Part shown: one piece after another, positions 35,461 to 54,149 of the stretch
Layout: the number at the start of each line of letters is the position of its first letter
Position numbering within the stretch: the first letter of the stretch is position 1
Assembly: GCA_016946835.1 (NCBI GenBank)
Contig: JACVTC010000178.1
Span: forward strand, 239,501-303,500
Direction: 5' to 3'
Length of the DNA stretch: 64,000 nt
From: Neocallimastix lanati (nom. inval.)
Taxonomy: Eukaryota; Neocallimastigomycota; Neocallimastigomycetes; Neocallimastigales; Neocallimastigaceae
Notes under the pieces: generated by a model
What the model was told of the DNA's origin: nothing
Database searches by the model: none
The model's input: the letters and a program-made list of their open reading frames with translations, nothing else
Position numbers and translations under genes: made by a program

Positions 35461-36320
35461 ATTTTTTAATTTCTTAATTTTATCTTATTTCTTTTATATT
35501 GTATTAAATTGATAAAATATATTTAAATATATTTATTATAAAGTTTTCTTTCTTTCATTTTTTTTTTAATTTATATATTTTTTTTAGTTTTTTATTTTTT
35601 TTTTGTGTATTATTTATTTTTATTATTTTTTTGTATTGGATTAATAAAGTATATTTATATTCTATTTATAATAAAGTTTTCTCTTTTTCATTTTATTATA
35701 TATATTTTATAATTTTAATTTTTCATTTATTACCTGTTTTAATTTTGTATTAGCTTGATAATATAGATTTATATTCTATTTATAATAATGTTTTCTCTCA
35801 CTTTTTTTTTTTTTTTTTTTTTATTATATTTTAAATGCATGTCGTTTTTTATATATTTCCATTAAAATATAAAATGAAAATATGAAGTATTTTTTAATAA
35901 AAAAAATGATAAAAAGATTATTAATCATTTGAATATATTCTTATTAATAAGGACAATTTTTATTCATAAATATTTTTTTTTGTATAAATATATTTATTAT
36001 TATATTTGAATTTATACTTTATTCTTTTTTTTTTTTTTATTTTTTTTTAATAAATCGCTTTGATATAAATATATTTTCAAATTAAATTATAAATATATGC
36101 AAAATTTTTTAAATTTACATTATGATAAAATTTATAATTTTTTTTTCATTAAATTATAATAATTAAACTATTTAATTATATATTATATATATAGAATTAT
36201 AGATTTTAACTAGTAATAGAATAATATAATCTTTCAATAATTTAAAAATTTAATTGTTTCGTAGAAACTTATTGGTATTTGTTTAAAGATGTTTAAAAGT
36301 GTTTAGAAGTAATTTAGAGT
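35460..36320. other. AT-rich 3' flank of the large minus-strand gene
   Basis: T-rich runs (35800-35822, 36026-36050) and no coding sequence. It would hold the 3' UTR and poly(A) site of the gene ending at 36321, but no clear signal stands out in this composition. Confidence 0.5.
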
Positions 36321-40819
<4,499 letters not shown>

Positions 40820-43800
40820 CTTTAGTTGTACACCTTTGTAACCCTAATTAACTGTTTCAAAAACGAAAGAAAACTAATTTTTAAAACAGTGAAAATGAAA
40901 TAAAATAAAAAAAAAGGTAACCGTTAAGTTTGATATTAATCAAACAAATATTAAAGATTGAATGAAAAATTAAATAAAAGAAAAATATTTTTAAGTAATA
41001 AAAAAAAAAAAAAAGAAATAAAAGAAAGAAAAAAGAGAAAAGAAGTATATTTATAGGAAATAAGAAAAAGTAATAAAGATTTAGTGAAGTGAAGAATTTT
41101 ATTATTAAATTATAGTTTAATAAATAACTAATTAATTTAATTTCATTATTATCACATATAATATTTTTTTAATAGCTTTATATTCCATAGAGTTTTAATT
41201 TAATACTATTTTTTTAAAAAAAAATATATTAATTAAATTTTTTTTTTTTTTTTTAATAAATTATTTCAATTCAAGAATAAATAAAATAAAATATATATGA
41301 AAAGATAAACCTAAATTTTAATTTTATATATAAATTTTAGTTTTTTTTTATTTCTTTTTTTATTTTGTTTAATAATGAAATAATTGTTTTTAAACAAGGT
41401 TTAATTAATTAATAAAACTTATTATTCACTTTACTTTAGAAAATAAAAAATTTTAAAGTTTTTTTAATTTTTTTTTTCAAATATAATTTTAAAATAATAA
41501 AATATATTTTTACTTAGTAAAACAATTTAATTACTATTAATATTTATATAAAAAAAAGTTATTTTAAAGTTAATTCAAATATCAAAGATAAAAAGAATTA
41601 AAAGAAAAAAAAATTATATTTATTTAATTTATTTTATTTTTATTAAATAATTTTATTTATTTAATTTTTTTTCTCTTATTAAAAAATTAAATTTTTTAAT
41701 AAGAATGATTAAAAAAAATTTTCTTTTAAAAAAAAAAATTAAAGAAATATAGATTGAACTTTTGTTTAAAGAAAGTATTCTTTAAGATCTAAAAAAATAC
41801 TCTAATCAACAAATTGACAATTATTTTCTCTTCTAACAAAGTAATAATAAAATAGCTATAAATAAAAATAATATTTATTATATCTTATATGGTTTTAACT
41901 TTTCTTTTTTTTTCTTGTTGTGTTTTAATTGTTATAATTAATTAGAAATGATTTAGTCATTAAAATAAAAAAATTTAGTATATAACCTTAAAATAATAAA
42001 TTAACAATAAAAATAAAATTGAATTTAAGGTATAACTTTAACTGAAATTTAAAATTTTCACTTTTTATCTTTTTTTTTATTTGTAGTTTTTTTTTTCTAA
42101 TTTCTAAATGATTTTTATATTATTTAATATATATTAAATTATACTTTAATTATAGAGAAGAAAGACTTTTATTATTATTATTTTTTATTTTGAAAAAAAA
42201 AAGAATTAATTGATTGGCTTTAAGTGAAATTGAAAAGTAAAAATAATTTTTTCAATACCATCAAAAAAAAGTGTTAATTCGTCACTTTTAATGAACAAAT
42301 TTCTTTCAACAAAAAAGACATTTCCATGAATGAAAAATAAAAATGAAAATGAAAACAAATTTATTTTTTTCTTTTTCTTTTTTTTATTTGTTTCTATCTA
42401 ATTAATTTAATTTTTATTATTAATAATAACATAAATATAAAAAAAATGTTTTCTTTTTAAAGGACGATTTTTTATTTATAATGAATAATTCAAATAATCA
42501 TAATTAAAATATTTTTGTATAATAACTTTGAAATATTTCATTCCAATATAAAGTTTACTCTAAATTATCTTAATTGATTTCTTTTTTTAAAATAAAAATT
42601 AAAAAAAAAGATATATTATTAAATCATTTCATAAATGTTTCATTATTTTTTTCTAATATAAAATAATAAAATATGGTTTTAATTCTGTGTCAAAATTTAT
42701 GTAATGGTAAATTTTAAAAACATATAAAAATGGTTTATTATTTTTTTTATTTGAAAAGCTTTTTTATTATTTAATTTCCATTTTTTTCATTCCTACATTT
42801 AATTTAATTTTTAATCGTATACATTAAATTTTAATAGAAAGAATAATGGGGAAGTTTAAAAAAAAAATTTTTTTTAAATAAACGTAAAACTAAATATATA
42901 TAATTAAAACTATAAATAAATTTTTATTAAATTTAAAATTTTAATTAACGCTAATTATTTTTTTTTAAATAAATATTTTATAAAATAAATTAGGAAAAGA
43001 ATAAAAATAATAAAATTAAAGCTATTAAAAATTTTTTTATCATTAATAAATTTTTAAAAGGCATCAATTACAATGACTTAAATTGCACTTTAAAAATTTT
43101 AATGTAGAAACTAAAATAAAAAAAAAAAAAATAAATACATCTATAATAATATATAATAAAACAATAATAATTAATGATATTAATAATCAAAGATATTATA
43201 TATATGTTATAATAGAGAGCAATTTTAAATTTTAATTTCTTTTATCATAAAGCAATCAAGAGACGTTTTAATTGTTATTTTTAAATTTTTTTTATTTTAT
43301 TTTATAAAGAAATTCTATTCCAATTATTACTTACATAAATGATACTCATGTAGTATTAAATTTGAATTCATAATAAATTAGGTTAAACTGAGATAGATAA
43401 AGTTTAATTAATTTTTTTGCTTATTAATTATTAAATGAAAAAAAATGTTTTTAATTCGTTAGAATTAATTAAATTTTGGTATAGTATTATTTGTTTTTAT
43501 TATTATTTTTTTTGTTTCGCGTTGTATTCAATTTTTTTTATTGATAGAGTTATTAATGAATAAAAAAAATGATAGAGTTATTAATAAATAAAATAAAAAG
43601 AAAAGAATAAAAAGTATAATTCATTGCGAGGTCTCACTTCTTCATAATAGTACATTTAAAGATAAGCTTTAAAAATTAAAAAAAAAATGTCAAATAAACA
43701 AAAAGAAAATGTAAAGTTTTTGTTGTAAGAAAAATATTTACTTTGAAAAATCATAAATTTATTTAGCAATGGAATTCTATGATAATAAAAGTTTAAAATT

Positions 43801-44659
43801 TAATAGTTAAAGTTTTATTTTTGGAATTTCAGATTAATAAATTATTTTTTTTTTATTTCATTGTTTACTACAATATTATATATTTTATATAATCACTTAC
43901 TTTTTTTAATCATTACTACAATGGACTTATTCTTTTTATAAATTTTTATCTTTATTTAATAATTATTATTAATTAGTAATATAACTTTTTAATTTATTTG
44001 TAAAAATATATTTGTATTTTTTTTCAAATATATATATATTTTAATAATATAATATTTTTATTTGGTTTAGATTTAAATTTTTTTTTTAATTATTAAAATT
44101 AAAAATTTGAAATTTTTTTTATATTTAAGTTTATTATTTAAAAAAAAAAGGTGTGAAATAATTTTTATTTCATTTAAAATTATATTTTATTATTGTATTT
44201 TATTTCTACAAAAAATATTTTTTTTAAGTCTTAAATTATATACAGATATAAATGAAAAGAAATTAAATCATATTTTTTTTTAATCATCTTTTCTTGAAAA
44301 AAAAATTTTTAATGTATATATATTTAATTTATTTCTTAAAAACTTATATAATTTCATGCTTTTTTTTTATGTTTTTATAGTGTTTTTTTTTTTTTTGTTA
44401 TTGAAATACGTACTCATTTTTATAACTATGATGTGCTGACCATTTATATATTGTCATCATACTTTTAAAAATAAATAAAATTAAATGATTTTTTTTTCTT
44501 TGCTATTTTTTATTTATAATAAAAAATTATATAAAATTAACTTTTTTTTTCTTTGTTATTTTCAATTTAATTTATAATTTAAATTATATTTTAACTATTT
44601 TTTTAAAATTATTTTTATAAAAAGTATTATTTTTAAACTGTATTAAAATATTTTTAATA

Positions 44660-44706
<47 letters not shown>

Positions 44707-45480
44707 TTTACTTTGCTATAAATGAAAAAATAGTTAATGATAAAAATTTTGTCATTCTAATAAAGTTATATTTTAGATAATTGATATAGTTTTAATTGAC
44801 AAAATATTAAAAACATAGTATAAATTATTAATGTTATTTTTTTTTTAAGATATTTATTTATCAAGTTTACACTATACAGTTTAAATTATTGATCCTGAAT
44901 ATCTAAATATATATGTACCATAGTGTACTAATTTTAAATTGAAAGTAGATGATGAGAGTTTATTATGAATTTGAAAAAAAAAAAATGATGACAGCTTACC
45001 ACGAAATTGAAGAGTTAACCGATTATCTGTAACTAATAAGGGTTAGAAATTTAAAATATTTTTTAAGAGGAAAGCAAGATGACTTTTATTTTAATAGCAT
45101 AAAAAATAATAAATATTAAGAAAATTGGATATATTTTTATTATAATTTTTTATATATGATATTTAATATTTAATTTTACTTATCACTATAATTTTTTATA
45201 ATTACAAAAATATGTTAAGTTATTTATTGGAATTATATTTTAATTCTTTTATATATTTTATTTAAATATAATAATATTCTGATTGGGTAAATTATATAAA
45301 AATTATAATTAAATATTTATTTTTTATATTCTGATATTCCTCCTAAACTATGACATTCATTAAATGTCTTGTTTTCTTTTTATTTATATTATTTTTATTA
45401 AAATATAAATCTTCGATTTTGGTTAATAAAGAATTTCTGAATTTATCCATTAATGTTCCGATTAAAAACATTGTAAACCC
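40820..45480. other. Long AT-rich intergenic region
   Basis: About 4.7 kb without a supported gene, tRNA or complete mobile element. The first 50-100 bp (gtacacctttgtaaccctaatt) would be the promoter/5' UTR of the minus-strand gene at 36321-40819. A poly-T of about 38 lies at 44663-44700. A somewhat GC-richer patch near 44860-45090 shows no clear coding frame. Confidence 0.6.
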
Positions 45481-45503
45481 ATCATTGAGATTGTTTTCAG
45501 ATT

Positions 45504-46640
45504 TTATATAAATTTAAGATAAATTTTATTTTCTTTGACTAAATGAATTATCTGATTGTTTTTATTGTTGTTAGTGATTGAATTTTTGTTTTGATTAATA
45601 TTAATATTTGTTTTGTTATTATTGCCGTTGAAGGTATTTTTGTTGCTATTTGTGTTATCGGTATTATTGTTGTTATTGATATTATTGTTATTGTTGTTAA
45701 TATTATTATCTTGAAATTCTATATTGTCACTATAATCTTTATTTTGATTATTATTAATATTTTTGGTGCTGTTATTATTATTGTTTCTTCTTTTGTTATA
45801 TGTTTTTTTATTTTTTATTTTATTGTTTTTACTTGGTGTATTATATTCATTAATTTGAGTATTATTATCTAATATTTGCATATTATTTGACTTATTGTTA
45901 TTATATTGATTACTGATTATTATTGTTAATATTATTGAAGTCTTTGCCATGGTTTATATCATACGTGTTATCATAAAAGTAGGTATTATCATTCCTCCTG
46001 ATTATATTATTGGGAATAAAATTTGAGATATCATCATCGCAATGAGATAAATGTGAATTACCTGGTGTAAATTCAAAAAATTCAACCTTTCGTGATATTA
46101 TAATGTTTATTATTTGTTAAATCAAGAATTTTGTATATTATGAGATTATCAACATACCCCAAGAATATACCAGGTGATGAATTATTTTGAAGTTTGGTAC
46201 GGAATGGTTTTAGAATGTAATAAAAAATTTTATATCCCAAGACACGTGTGTTTGAGTAATCAACTTTGTTTTTAGTTAGAAGTTCATATGGAATTTTATT
46301 ATTTATACCTTTATTAGGGATTTGGTTATGAATGAAGTTGGAAGTGGAGACAGCGACTCCCCAAAATTGTAAACTCAATTTTGCATCATTTAACTATGAT
46401 TTTGTAGAATTGATTATAGTACCGTTGAAACGTTCAATCCTACCATTTTGATGTGGATGTTAGGAAATAGTGAATTGATGTTGTATTCCCAAGTTAATAC
46501 AGAATTGTTTAAAATTTTTATTGTTAATTTCGGTCCCATTATTTGTACAAATATATTGAATGCTTTTGTCATTAGTTATATTCACTTCTAGGTTGTACTT
46601 TAAAATTATCGAGTTAATTTTAAAATTCTAATTTACGTGT
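45504..46640 (-). pseudogene. Ty1/copia integrase region, decayed, with Asn-rich linker
   Basis: The minus strand reads IQYICTNNGTEINNKNFKQF then CINLGIQHQF, corresponding to the copia integrase block around DNGxEF...GI.H; the catalytic Asp is Asn here. HPHQNGRIERFNGTII follows, with the conserved NGxxER catalytic Glu region. SLQFWGVAVSTSNFI, IPYELLTKNK and SSPGIFLGYVDN match the later FWxEAV...PYEL...GxFLGY segment. Stops occur between these blocks. An Asn-rich stretch (45504-45950) follows in a shifted frame, as is common between integrase and reverse transcriptase in copia polyproteins. Reverse transcriptase, RNase H and LTRs are absent. Confidence 0.85.
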
Positions 46641-46680
46641 ATTAATATTTTTTTTAAAAGCTATTTTGGGCTGGAATTAA

Positions 46681-48170
46681 ATGAAACAGACTAATGATGA
46701 GCCAAAATCTAATAAAGGAAAGGAAGTTCATTGCAGTCTTAAAGATAATCTCAAACCGATCGAAACACCTGCATTACGAAAGAAAAAAAAATGAATTAAT
46801 AGAAAATTCAAAGCAAAAACCAATTCAGAGTTAGATTAACCTTTAAATATTTGTTCAACCTTTAATTAATAATGAAAGAAAAAAAAAAAAAAAAAAAAGA
46901 ACTTCGTTAAAAAAGAATAACTAATATTTCTGAACAACAAGTTGGAACTATTGAAATTGACAAATCAGAAACTAATTATATTATTGATATTAAATCGGAT
47001 AATTCTTCAGGTAATACAACAAAGCAAACTTTAAACAAATTGGTAAGTGATAGGACTATTAATAAGTCTTCACTAACTAAATCTCGGAGCGAACCAGGAA
47101 TTTTTCAAATGAAAGCGGATCAAAAACCTTATACCCTTAAATATAATATTACCATAGCCAACAGTTAGATGTTTCTTCAACAGTAAAAATTAAAGTTATA
47201 CAAGGTTTAAAATTTGAAAAAGATCAAACAAAAATTTCTGGTGCTTTAGACAATGTCTGTGCTACTATCATCTTACTAAATAATATTAATTATACACATA
47301 AGTTTAAGAATATAGAACCTAATGAAGATGATATCACATTGATAAATGTTGAACTAGATAAAATGAAAAAAAAAATTTAATGGACTTCTGTAGTAACATT
47401 AATATGGTAACACAACAATTTCTAGATAAACTTCCTACAAATTAAGAATCCATCAATTTTTGCTTAGAATTCGATTGGCTACCCAAAATGATGAGTATAC
47501 AGAAGATTATATTGTTCAAATTCCTTTAAAATAAATGATTTTGAAATGATAGTTAAATGTAGGGTATTTAATAAAGAAGAACCATTTTATGATATTCTTA
47601 TCAATTTAAAAAACCATAATGGAATAAAAGCTAATTATACACCCAACATTGTGTAGTCTTTGTTATAAGAAGGATACTGGACTTATTGATGTGATTACCT
47701 TAATAAACAATACATATGAAGAAGAAGAAAAATTAATATCTATATTAAAAGCTAAACTGATGTGTATAATAATGATCTTAAGATAATAGAAGGTTTCCTC
47801 CTTAAGAATGTATTCATTATAAGAAATTTACTATCACCAATAATAAAATGTTCAGAGAACAAATTATTCAACAGCTTTATGACTACTTTGTAATTATAGC
47901 AACCTCATCTGAAGAATTAACTCCTTCTGACTTTTCAGTACATAAAATTAAAATATAACTTGGTACAAAATATATTAAACAGAAATATTATAGAATATCC
48001 AAATTCTTATTCTTATGCTTATAATATCTTCCATGTATAAAGATGGTGTAGCAAGATTGAATTTTTTATTAAAAGCATTAAAGTTTTACATTTTTAAATA
48101 TATATTTGCAAGTATTAACAAAAATGTTATAGTTTTTCAAAAGGAGTTAGAAAAACTTATTAATAATTGA
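46681..48170 (+). pseudogene. Decayed retroelement-like coding region with retropepsin-type motif
   Basis: Protein-like sequence continues across several frameshifts and stops: EQQVGTIEIDKSETNYIIDI, then KQTLNKLVSDRTINKSSLTK and QLDVSSTVKIKVIQGLKFEK. KISGALDNVCATIILL resembles the D-S/T/N-G-A-T/C active-site strand of retroviral-type aspartic proteases, degenerated. RLATQNDEYTEDYIVQIPLK and EEPFYDILINLKN resemble their later strands (the YDILIG segment). It is most likely the Gag/protease part of a gypsy-like element inserted in the opposite direction to the copia fragment next door. The family call is tentative. Confidence 0.45.
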
Positions 48171-49408
48171 ACTATCGATTTCTCTTTGATTTATTTATTT
48201 GATTAAATTATTTGAAAAGAAAGTATTTATTTAATATTTTATATATTATTAAAGCATTTTCAAATAGATAAATGATAAATAATTATTAATATATATTATA
48301 TAATGGAAAAATTAATAATAAAAAATGTTGTTTATTATAAAATAAAATTCCTACGGACCGTTTAATCAATAGAAATAGATTTAATAAAACAAGAAATGAA
48401 ATAATAAAAAAAGTAAAATATGAAAAAAGAAGATAGGAACAAAATAATTTTTAATATTATTCAATTTAGTAAATGTTAAATTGAAAATTTTTTATTATTG
48501 GGTTATATTTTACATTGTTATCATTATTAATTCATTTTTATCTTATATGACTAAATAAAAATAAAAAAAAAATTAAATTATATTTTTAAAAATAATAATA
48601 TTTTTGTTACATTTTAAATTAAAATAATATAATAATATTTATTTAATATTTTATTTCAATTAAAATTAAAAGAAACTTTTTTTTTTTTTTTTGAAATTAT
48701 ACATTTGTTTTTTTTAATAAGTCGTTAATTATGTGCATACTTATTTTTAATAATAAATTAAATAATCTTTTCTAAAAAGAATTAATTTTTTATTAATGAA
48801 AAAGAAAATAATAAAACTTCAATAAAAATAAAAAATGTTAATGATTTTGTTACTTTTTGTATATTTATTAATTTTAATGTTATACATTTAGTTGATAACA
48901 GTAAAGAAGAAATAAAAAATTATGAAAATAATATTTTTATTAATAATTTAAAAATTAAAATTATTCGAAAATAAAATTTGAAATATGCTTGAAAAGAAGG
49001 TTTCGGTATAATTAATTTTTTTTTAATCTAATTTTTTTAAATAATCTTTATACTTTCTTTATTCATTTCTTATTCAAAATGATTAACGAAAGAATTTCAA
49101 ATCCTTTTTTATAAAATAATTTAAAATACTTTATTATTTTTATTTTTTTTATTATATTTATAGTCATTGAATTTCCACATAACTGTGTTTAAATTTTTTA
49201 ATTAAATTCTAATCATTATCAAGTGTCAGAAATAGTATTCAATATCTAATTTTTTTTTTTGAAATATAAATCTCATTACGTAATGAAATTCTTTAAAAAT
49301 TTAATAAGATTACTCATATATTAGAAATTATCATAAAATTTGTTTTTAATTTAGTACATTATATAGAAAGTAATTGAGTTTTTATTTTTAATATTTCAGA
49401 GGAATAAA
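48171..49408. other. AT-rich intergenic region upstream of the Thr-rich gene
   Basis: No gene is supported. It holds poly-T at 48679-48692 and 49251-49260, and presumably the promoter of the gene starting at 49409. No promoter motif can be distinguished in this composition. Confidence 0.55.
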
Positions 49409-52400
49409 ATGTTTACCATAAATATATTTAGGTTAATATTAAATATTTAATACTCTTTATTTTTGTTAGTTTTATATTATTAATTATTAAATAATTATTA
49501 CAATATATTTTTTACATTTTTTTTTTTTTTTTTTTTTTTGATTTTTGATTATTTATAATATAAAAAAAATAGATACAAAAAAATGCATATTAATATATAA
49601 AAAAAATTATAAATTATAATATAGTATATTTGTATTTAATAAGGAATGCAAAAATTTGAATTATAGGATAAAAATAAAGATAATAAAGATAAATATAATT
49701 AATAGTAGAAAATATCAATATTAATATATATTTTTTTAATAAAAAATTAAAACTTTTTATAATTGATTATTAAAAATTTAAAATAAAAATTCTAATAATT
49801 TATTAATATATAAAAATATTTTAATATAATTAACTATAAATATTATAATAGTCTTTTTGTCTTTTTAATTTTAATATATCAAATAACGAATGGCTTAGCT
49901 ATTGGTAAGTTTAACTTTTTTTTTTTTTTTGAATATTTTATTTATGATTACGCAAATCTTTAAATAAATAGATTATTATTGATAATAACTCTTAAAATAT
50001 TATACTGATATTAACTATTAATATTAATATTACAATAAGTTCTTCTTAAATTTTTATTCTACTTTATATAATAATGTTTATCTATGTATTTTTCATTTTA
50101 GATAATATTAAATTTATTTTATATAAAATTATGAAAATTAGAATTGAATATTTATTTAAATAATTATAATTATTATTATAATATTATAATTTTATTTAAA
50201 TTATATTTTTTGATGTTTTATTTCATAAAAAAATTCATTAAAGATAATTATGGACAATATAGATTCAAGTATAGAAAAAATGATTACCGTGCAAAGACTT
50301 ACGATAATTCCGTCAAAGATTACATGAATGATGTCGAAGCTACTAGACATGGTATTAAGTCATCAAATATTCCTATAAATAGAAGAGAAGAAGATAATAA
50401 TACCACTACCACAACAAGTACCACAACAACTGATACTACTACTTCAACAACAACAGGAACTACTACAACTGATACTACTACAACTGATACTACTACTTCA
50501 ACAACAACAGGAACTACTACAACTGATACTACTACAACTGATACTACTACTTCAACAACTACTGATACTACCACAACTGATACTACTACTTCAACAACTA
50601 CTGATACTACTACAACTGATACTACTACTTCAACAACAACAGGTACTACTACAACTGATACTACTACAACTGATACTACTACTTCAACAACAACTGATAC
50701 TACTACAACTGATACTACTACTTCAACAACTACTGATACTACTACAACTGATACTACTACTTCAACAACTACTGATACTACTACAACTGATACTACTACT
50801 TCAACAACAACTGATACTACTACAACTGATACTACTACTTCAACAACTACTGATACTACTACAACTGATACTACTACTTCAACAACTACTGATACTACTA
50901 CAACTGATACTACTACTTCAACAACTACTGATACTACCACAACTGATACTACTACTTCAACAACTACTGATACTACTACAACTGATACTACTACTTCAAC
51001 AACTACTGATACTACCACAACTGATACTACTACTTCAACAACTACTGATACTACCACAACTGATACTACTACTTCAACAACTACTGATACTACCACAACT
51101 GATACTACTACTTCAACAACTACTGATACTACTACAACTGATACTACTACTTCAACAACAACAGGTACTACTACAACTGATACTACTACAACTGATACTA
51201 CTACAACTGATACTACTACTACTACAACAAAAAGTGCCACTACAACAACTGATACTACCACTACAAAAGCTACTACCACTGTAGCAAGTACTATCTCTGC
51301 AACAGGTACTACCACTACATCTAATGCTACAAATACTCCTATTGATTCATGCGATTTTTGCAGTGGAGAAGACTGTAAATTGAAAGAAAAATATTTATAA
51401 TTCATATGAAATAAAAATATATATAATTAAATAGTAAAAAAAAAAAATGTCATTTTTTTAGAAAAATTAATTAAAACATTTTATTATAAATTTACTTTTT
51501 GTATATATATTTTACAGGCAAACTTTATAATCTAAAAGGAACTGATTTGTACTATTATAAAGATTCAACATGTGAACAAATTACTGAAGCTGGTTATTAT
51601 ATTATTGATAATGATAATGTTTTTTCATGTAAAATTGACGACACTTTAAAATGCGATAAAGAAACTATAAAAACAGAAACTTCTGAAACAGTTGATTGCT
51701 CAAATAAAAATGGACAATTAATGATATTTGGATCACAATTGTTAATATGTCTTAGTGAGGACAAATACATAGAAATAAGTTCTAATTCTGGAAATTATGT
51801 TGTTAAGGGTGCTAGTATACAATTTGGAATTGAAGAAAATGCTTATGCAATAATTAATGTAAATGAAAATTATGTTAAATTGAATACTCAATATAGAAAT
51901 AATTTAGCATATATTTATGTAAATATATTATGTGATAATCCTAGTACTACATATAAAATTATGGATAAAAATGCATCTTGTCCACAAAAATCAGATGGTA
52001 ATTTTAATTTTGATAATATTTTAGAGTTATTCTGTTCAAAAGGTATATGTTATGAAAGTGATACTACACCTACTACAATAGGTACCACCACAACAACTGA
52101 TACTACTACTACAACAACAACAGGTACTACTACAACTGATACTACTACTTCAACAACAACAGGTACTACTACAACTGATACTACTACTTCAACAACAACA
52201 GGTACTACTACAACTGATACTACTACTTCAACAACAACAGGTACTACTACAACTGATACTACTACTTCAACAACAACAGGTACTACAACAACTGATACTA
52301 CTACTTCAACAACAACAGGTACTACAACAACTGATACTACTACTTCAACAACAACAGGTACTACTACAACTGATACTACTACTTCAACAACAACAGGTAC

Positions 52401-53016
52401 TACTACAACTGATACTACTACAACTGATACTACTACTTCAACAACAACAGGTACTACTACAACTGATACTACTACTTCAACAACAACAGGTACTACTACA
52501 ACTGATACTACTACTTCAACAACAACAGGTACTACTACAACTGATACTACTACTTCAACAACAACAGGTACTACAACAACTGATACTACTACTTCAACAA
52601 CAACAGGTACTACTACAACTGATACTACTACTTCAACAACAACAGGTACTACAACAACTGATACTACTACTTCAACAACAACAGGTACTACTACAACTGA
52701 TACTACTACTTCAACAACAACAGGTACTACTACAACTGATACTACTACAACTGATACTACTACTTCAACAACAACAGGTACTACTACAACTGATACTACT
52801 ACTTCAACAACAACAGGTACTACTACAACTGATACTACTACAACTGATACTACTACTTCAACAACAACAGGTACTACAACAACTGATACTACTACTTCAA
52901 CAACAACAGGTACTACAACAACTGATACTACTACAACTGATACTACTACTTCAACAACAACAGGTACTACTACAACTGATACTACTACTACAAGTACCAC
53001 CACTACTACTAATTAA
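49409..53016 (+). CDS. Secreted protein: Thr-rich repeats flanking a Cys/GYY module (4 exons)
   Basis: Exons 49409-49431, 49852-49904, 50244-51374 and 51518-53016; 2706 nt, 901 aa. Junction phases are 2, 1, 1 and the frame is kept throughout. Residues 1 to about 24 form a signal peptide (SLFVFLILIYQITNGLA). A Tyr/Lys-rich segment (27-78) follows. Residues 79 to about 385 are a Thr-rich array whose 13-residue unit is TTTTDTTTSTTTD. Residues 386-580 hold a Cys-rich module with CDFCSGEDC, AGYYIIDNDNVFSC and further Cys. Residues 583-900 are a second array whose unit mostly ends in G. It resembles cell-wall or extracellular scaffolding proteins with O-glycosylated linkers; binding or catalytic function is unknown. 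Intron 1 has a weak donor (GTTAAT), so exon 1 is the least certain part. The Val-rich open frames on the opposite strand are shadows. Confidence 0.82.
50404..51215 (+). repeat. 39-bp coding minisatellite 1 (13-residue Thr/Asp/Ser unit)
   Basis: About 18-20 copies of a 39-bp unit encode TTTTDTTTSTTTD, with a few units where the last codon is GGA/GGT and some shorter TTTTD units. Synonymous changes (act/aca, tac) are shared by neighbouring units, a sign of local duplication. Confidence 0.92.
52075..53005 (+). repeat. 39-bp coding minisatellite 2 (13-residue Thr/Gly unit)
   Basis: More than 20 copies of a 39-bp unit encode TTTTDTTTSTTTG. Almost all end in GGT, unlike array 1, whose units mostly end in GAT. 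Extra TTTTD units occur at intervals. Confidence 0.92.
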
Positions 53017-53620
53017 GTATCATATATAGAGCTATAGAGCTATAAATGATTATAAGTTATGGAAAAGTAAATGCAAATTAAAATATTTAATATAAAAATT
53101 TTTCTATATTTTTTTTTAAATATTAATCAAATAAAAAAGAAAAATAAAAAGTATTTAATGAAATATTATGAAAATTTGTAAATTATTTTTTTAATTATTT
53201 AGCAAATATTATTTATAATTAAAAAAAAAACATATATATTTAATTTTATTTTTAAAATTTAATATTAAATATCTAAAAAATAAATAAAAAGTATAACTTA
53301 TCTATATTATTTTTTTTTTTAACTTTAAAATATATTTTTAGAAAATTTTTGTTTATATAGAGATTATTTAGCAATTAAATTTTAAATTATTAATTTTATT
53401 TAATTATTATATTGTAAATAATTATTTTATTAGAAAATTTAGAGTATACGTTATACAAATAAAAATTGTAATAGAATTTTTAATTAGATACAATTTTAAT
53501 TTAAATAAAATATTTATTATTAATAAATAAAATTAGAAATAAAATATTAAAATTAAATATTATAATTATTAAAATGAAAAATTTAATTATCATAAATTAT
53601 TTTAAAGAAAAATGAGTATA
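53017..53620. other. AT-rich 3' flank of the Thr-rich gene
   Basis: No coding sequence. A small repeat (agagctatagagctata) lies just after the stop codon at about 53027-53045. Confidence 0.55.
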
Positions 53621-53629
53621 TAATAATAA

Positions 53630-54045
53630 TAATTATTTCAAATGGATTAGAATTGAAACCTATCTCACAAATTAACAAAGTTAGAAAAGCACTTTATTCC
53701 ATTAAAAGATTTCTTAGGAATCCTTATATTCCTATCCATTGTAATCGATTGTTTTTTTCTGCTATGGTAATTTCGCAAGTTTAGTATTATATACTTCTAC
53801 TTGGATTGAAGGATTTGCCGATGCTAATACGCTCACATTCCTTTATTGTGTTTCTAAAGAACATTACATTTTTCCTTTACCATTGAAATGTTCAATTGGT
53901 CAGATAAGATGTTTTAAAAAATGGAAAAACTCCAATTGTAATATCCTTACTTCTCATATAGATATATCAAGAAACCTCATACATTGCATAAAAAAAGTAA
54001 AAATTTTAACAATCAATTTAGATACTTTTTTTTAGAAAGTGTGAT
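53630..54045 (+). pseudogene. LINE-type reverse transcriptase C-terminal relic
   Basis: The plus strand reads PISQINKVRKALYSIKRFLR, NPYIPIHCNRLFFSAMVISQ and V-stop-YYILLLGL. This matches the segment after the LINE reverse-transcriptase palm: K...ALxxL+RFL+N..IP...+L.L+.+++.P.VLYY.PLLG. After a frame change, LTFLYCVSKEHYIFPLPLKC and GQIRCFKKWKNSNCNILTSH continue in similar style. It is interrupted by a TAG and frameshifts. Endonuclease and catalytic palm motifs are missing. Confidence 0.65.
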
Positions 54046-54149
54046 TTTAAACTTTTACTGAGATTAGAGATATGAAAGGAAAATCAATCAAAGCCATAGC
54101 TTATAAGAAAAATGAATTTGAGAATATAAGTTACTACTTGAAGTTAAAT

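Noticed and set aside
45591-45872. 93-codon plus frame rich in Ile/Val
   Set aside because: It is antisense to the Asn-rich linker of the copia pseudogene.
50320-51405. 361-codon open frame on the minus strand (Val/Ser-rich)
   Set aside because: It is the antisense of the Thr-rich minisatellite in the plus-strand gene. Its composition is a by-product of the repeat.
52050-53003. 317-codon open frame on the minus strand (Val/Pro-rich)
   Set aside because: Antisense shadow of the second Thr-rich array.
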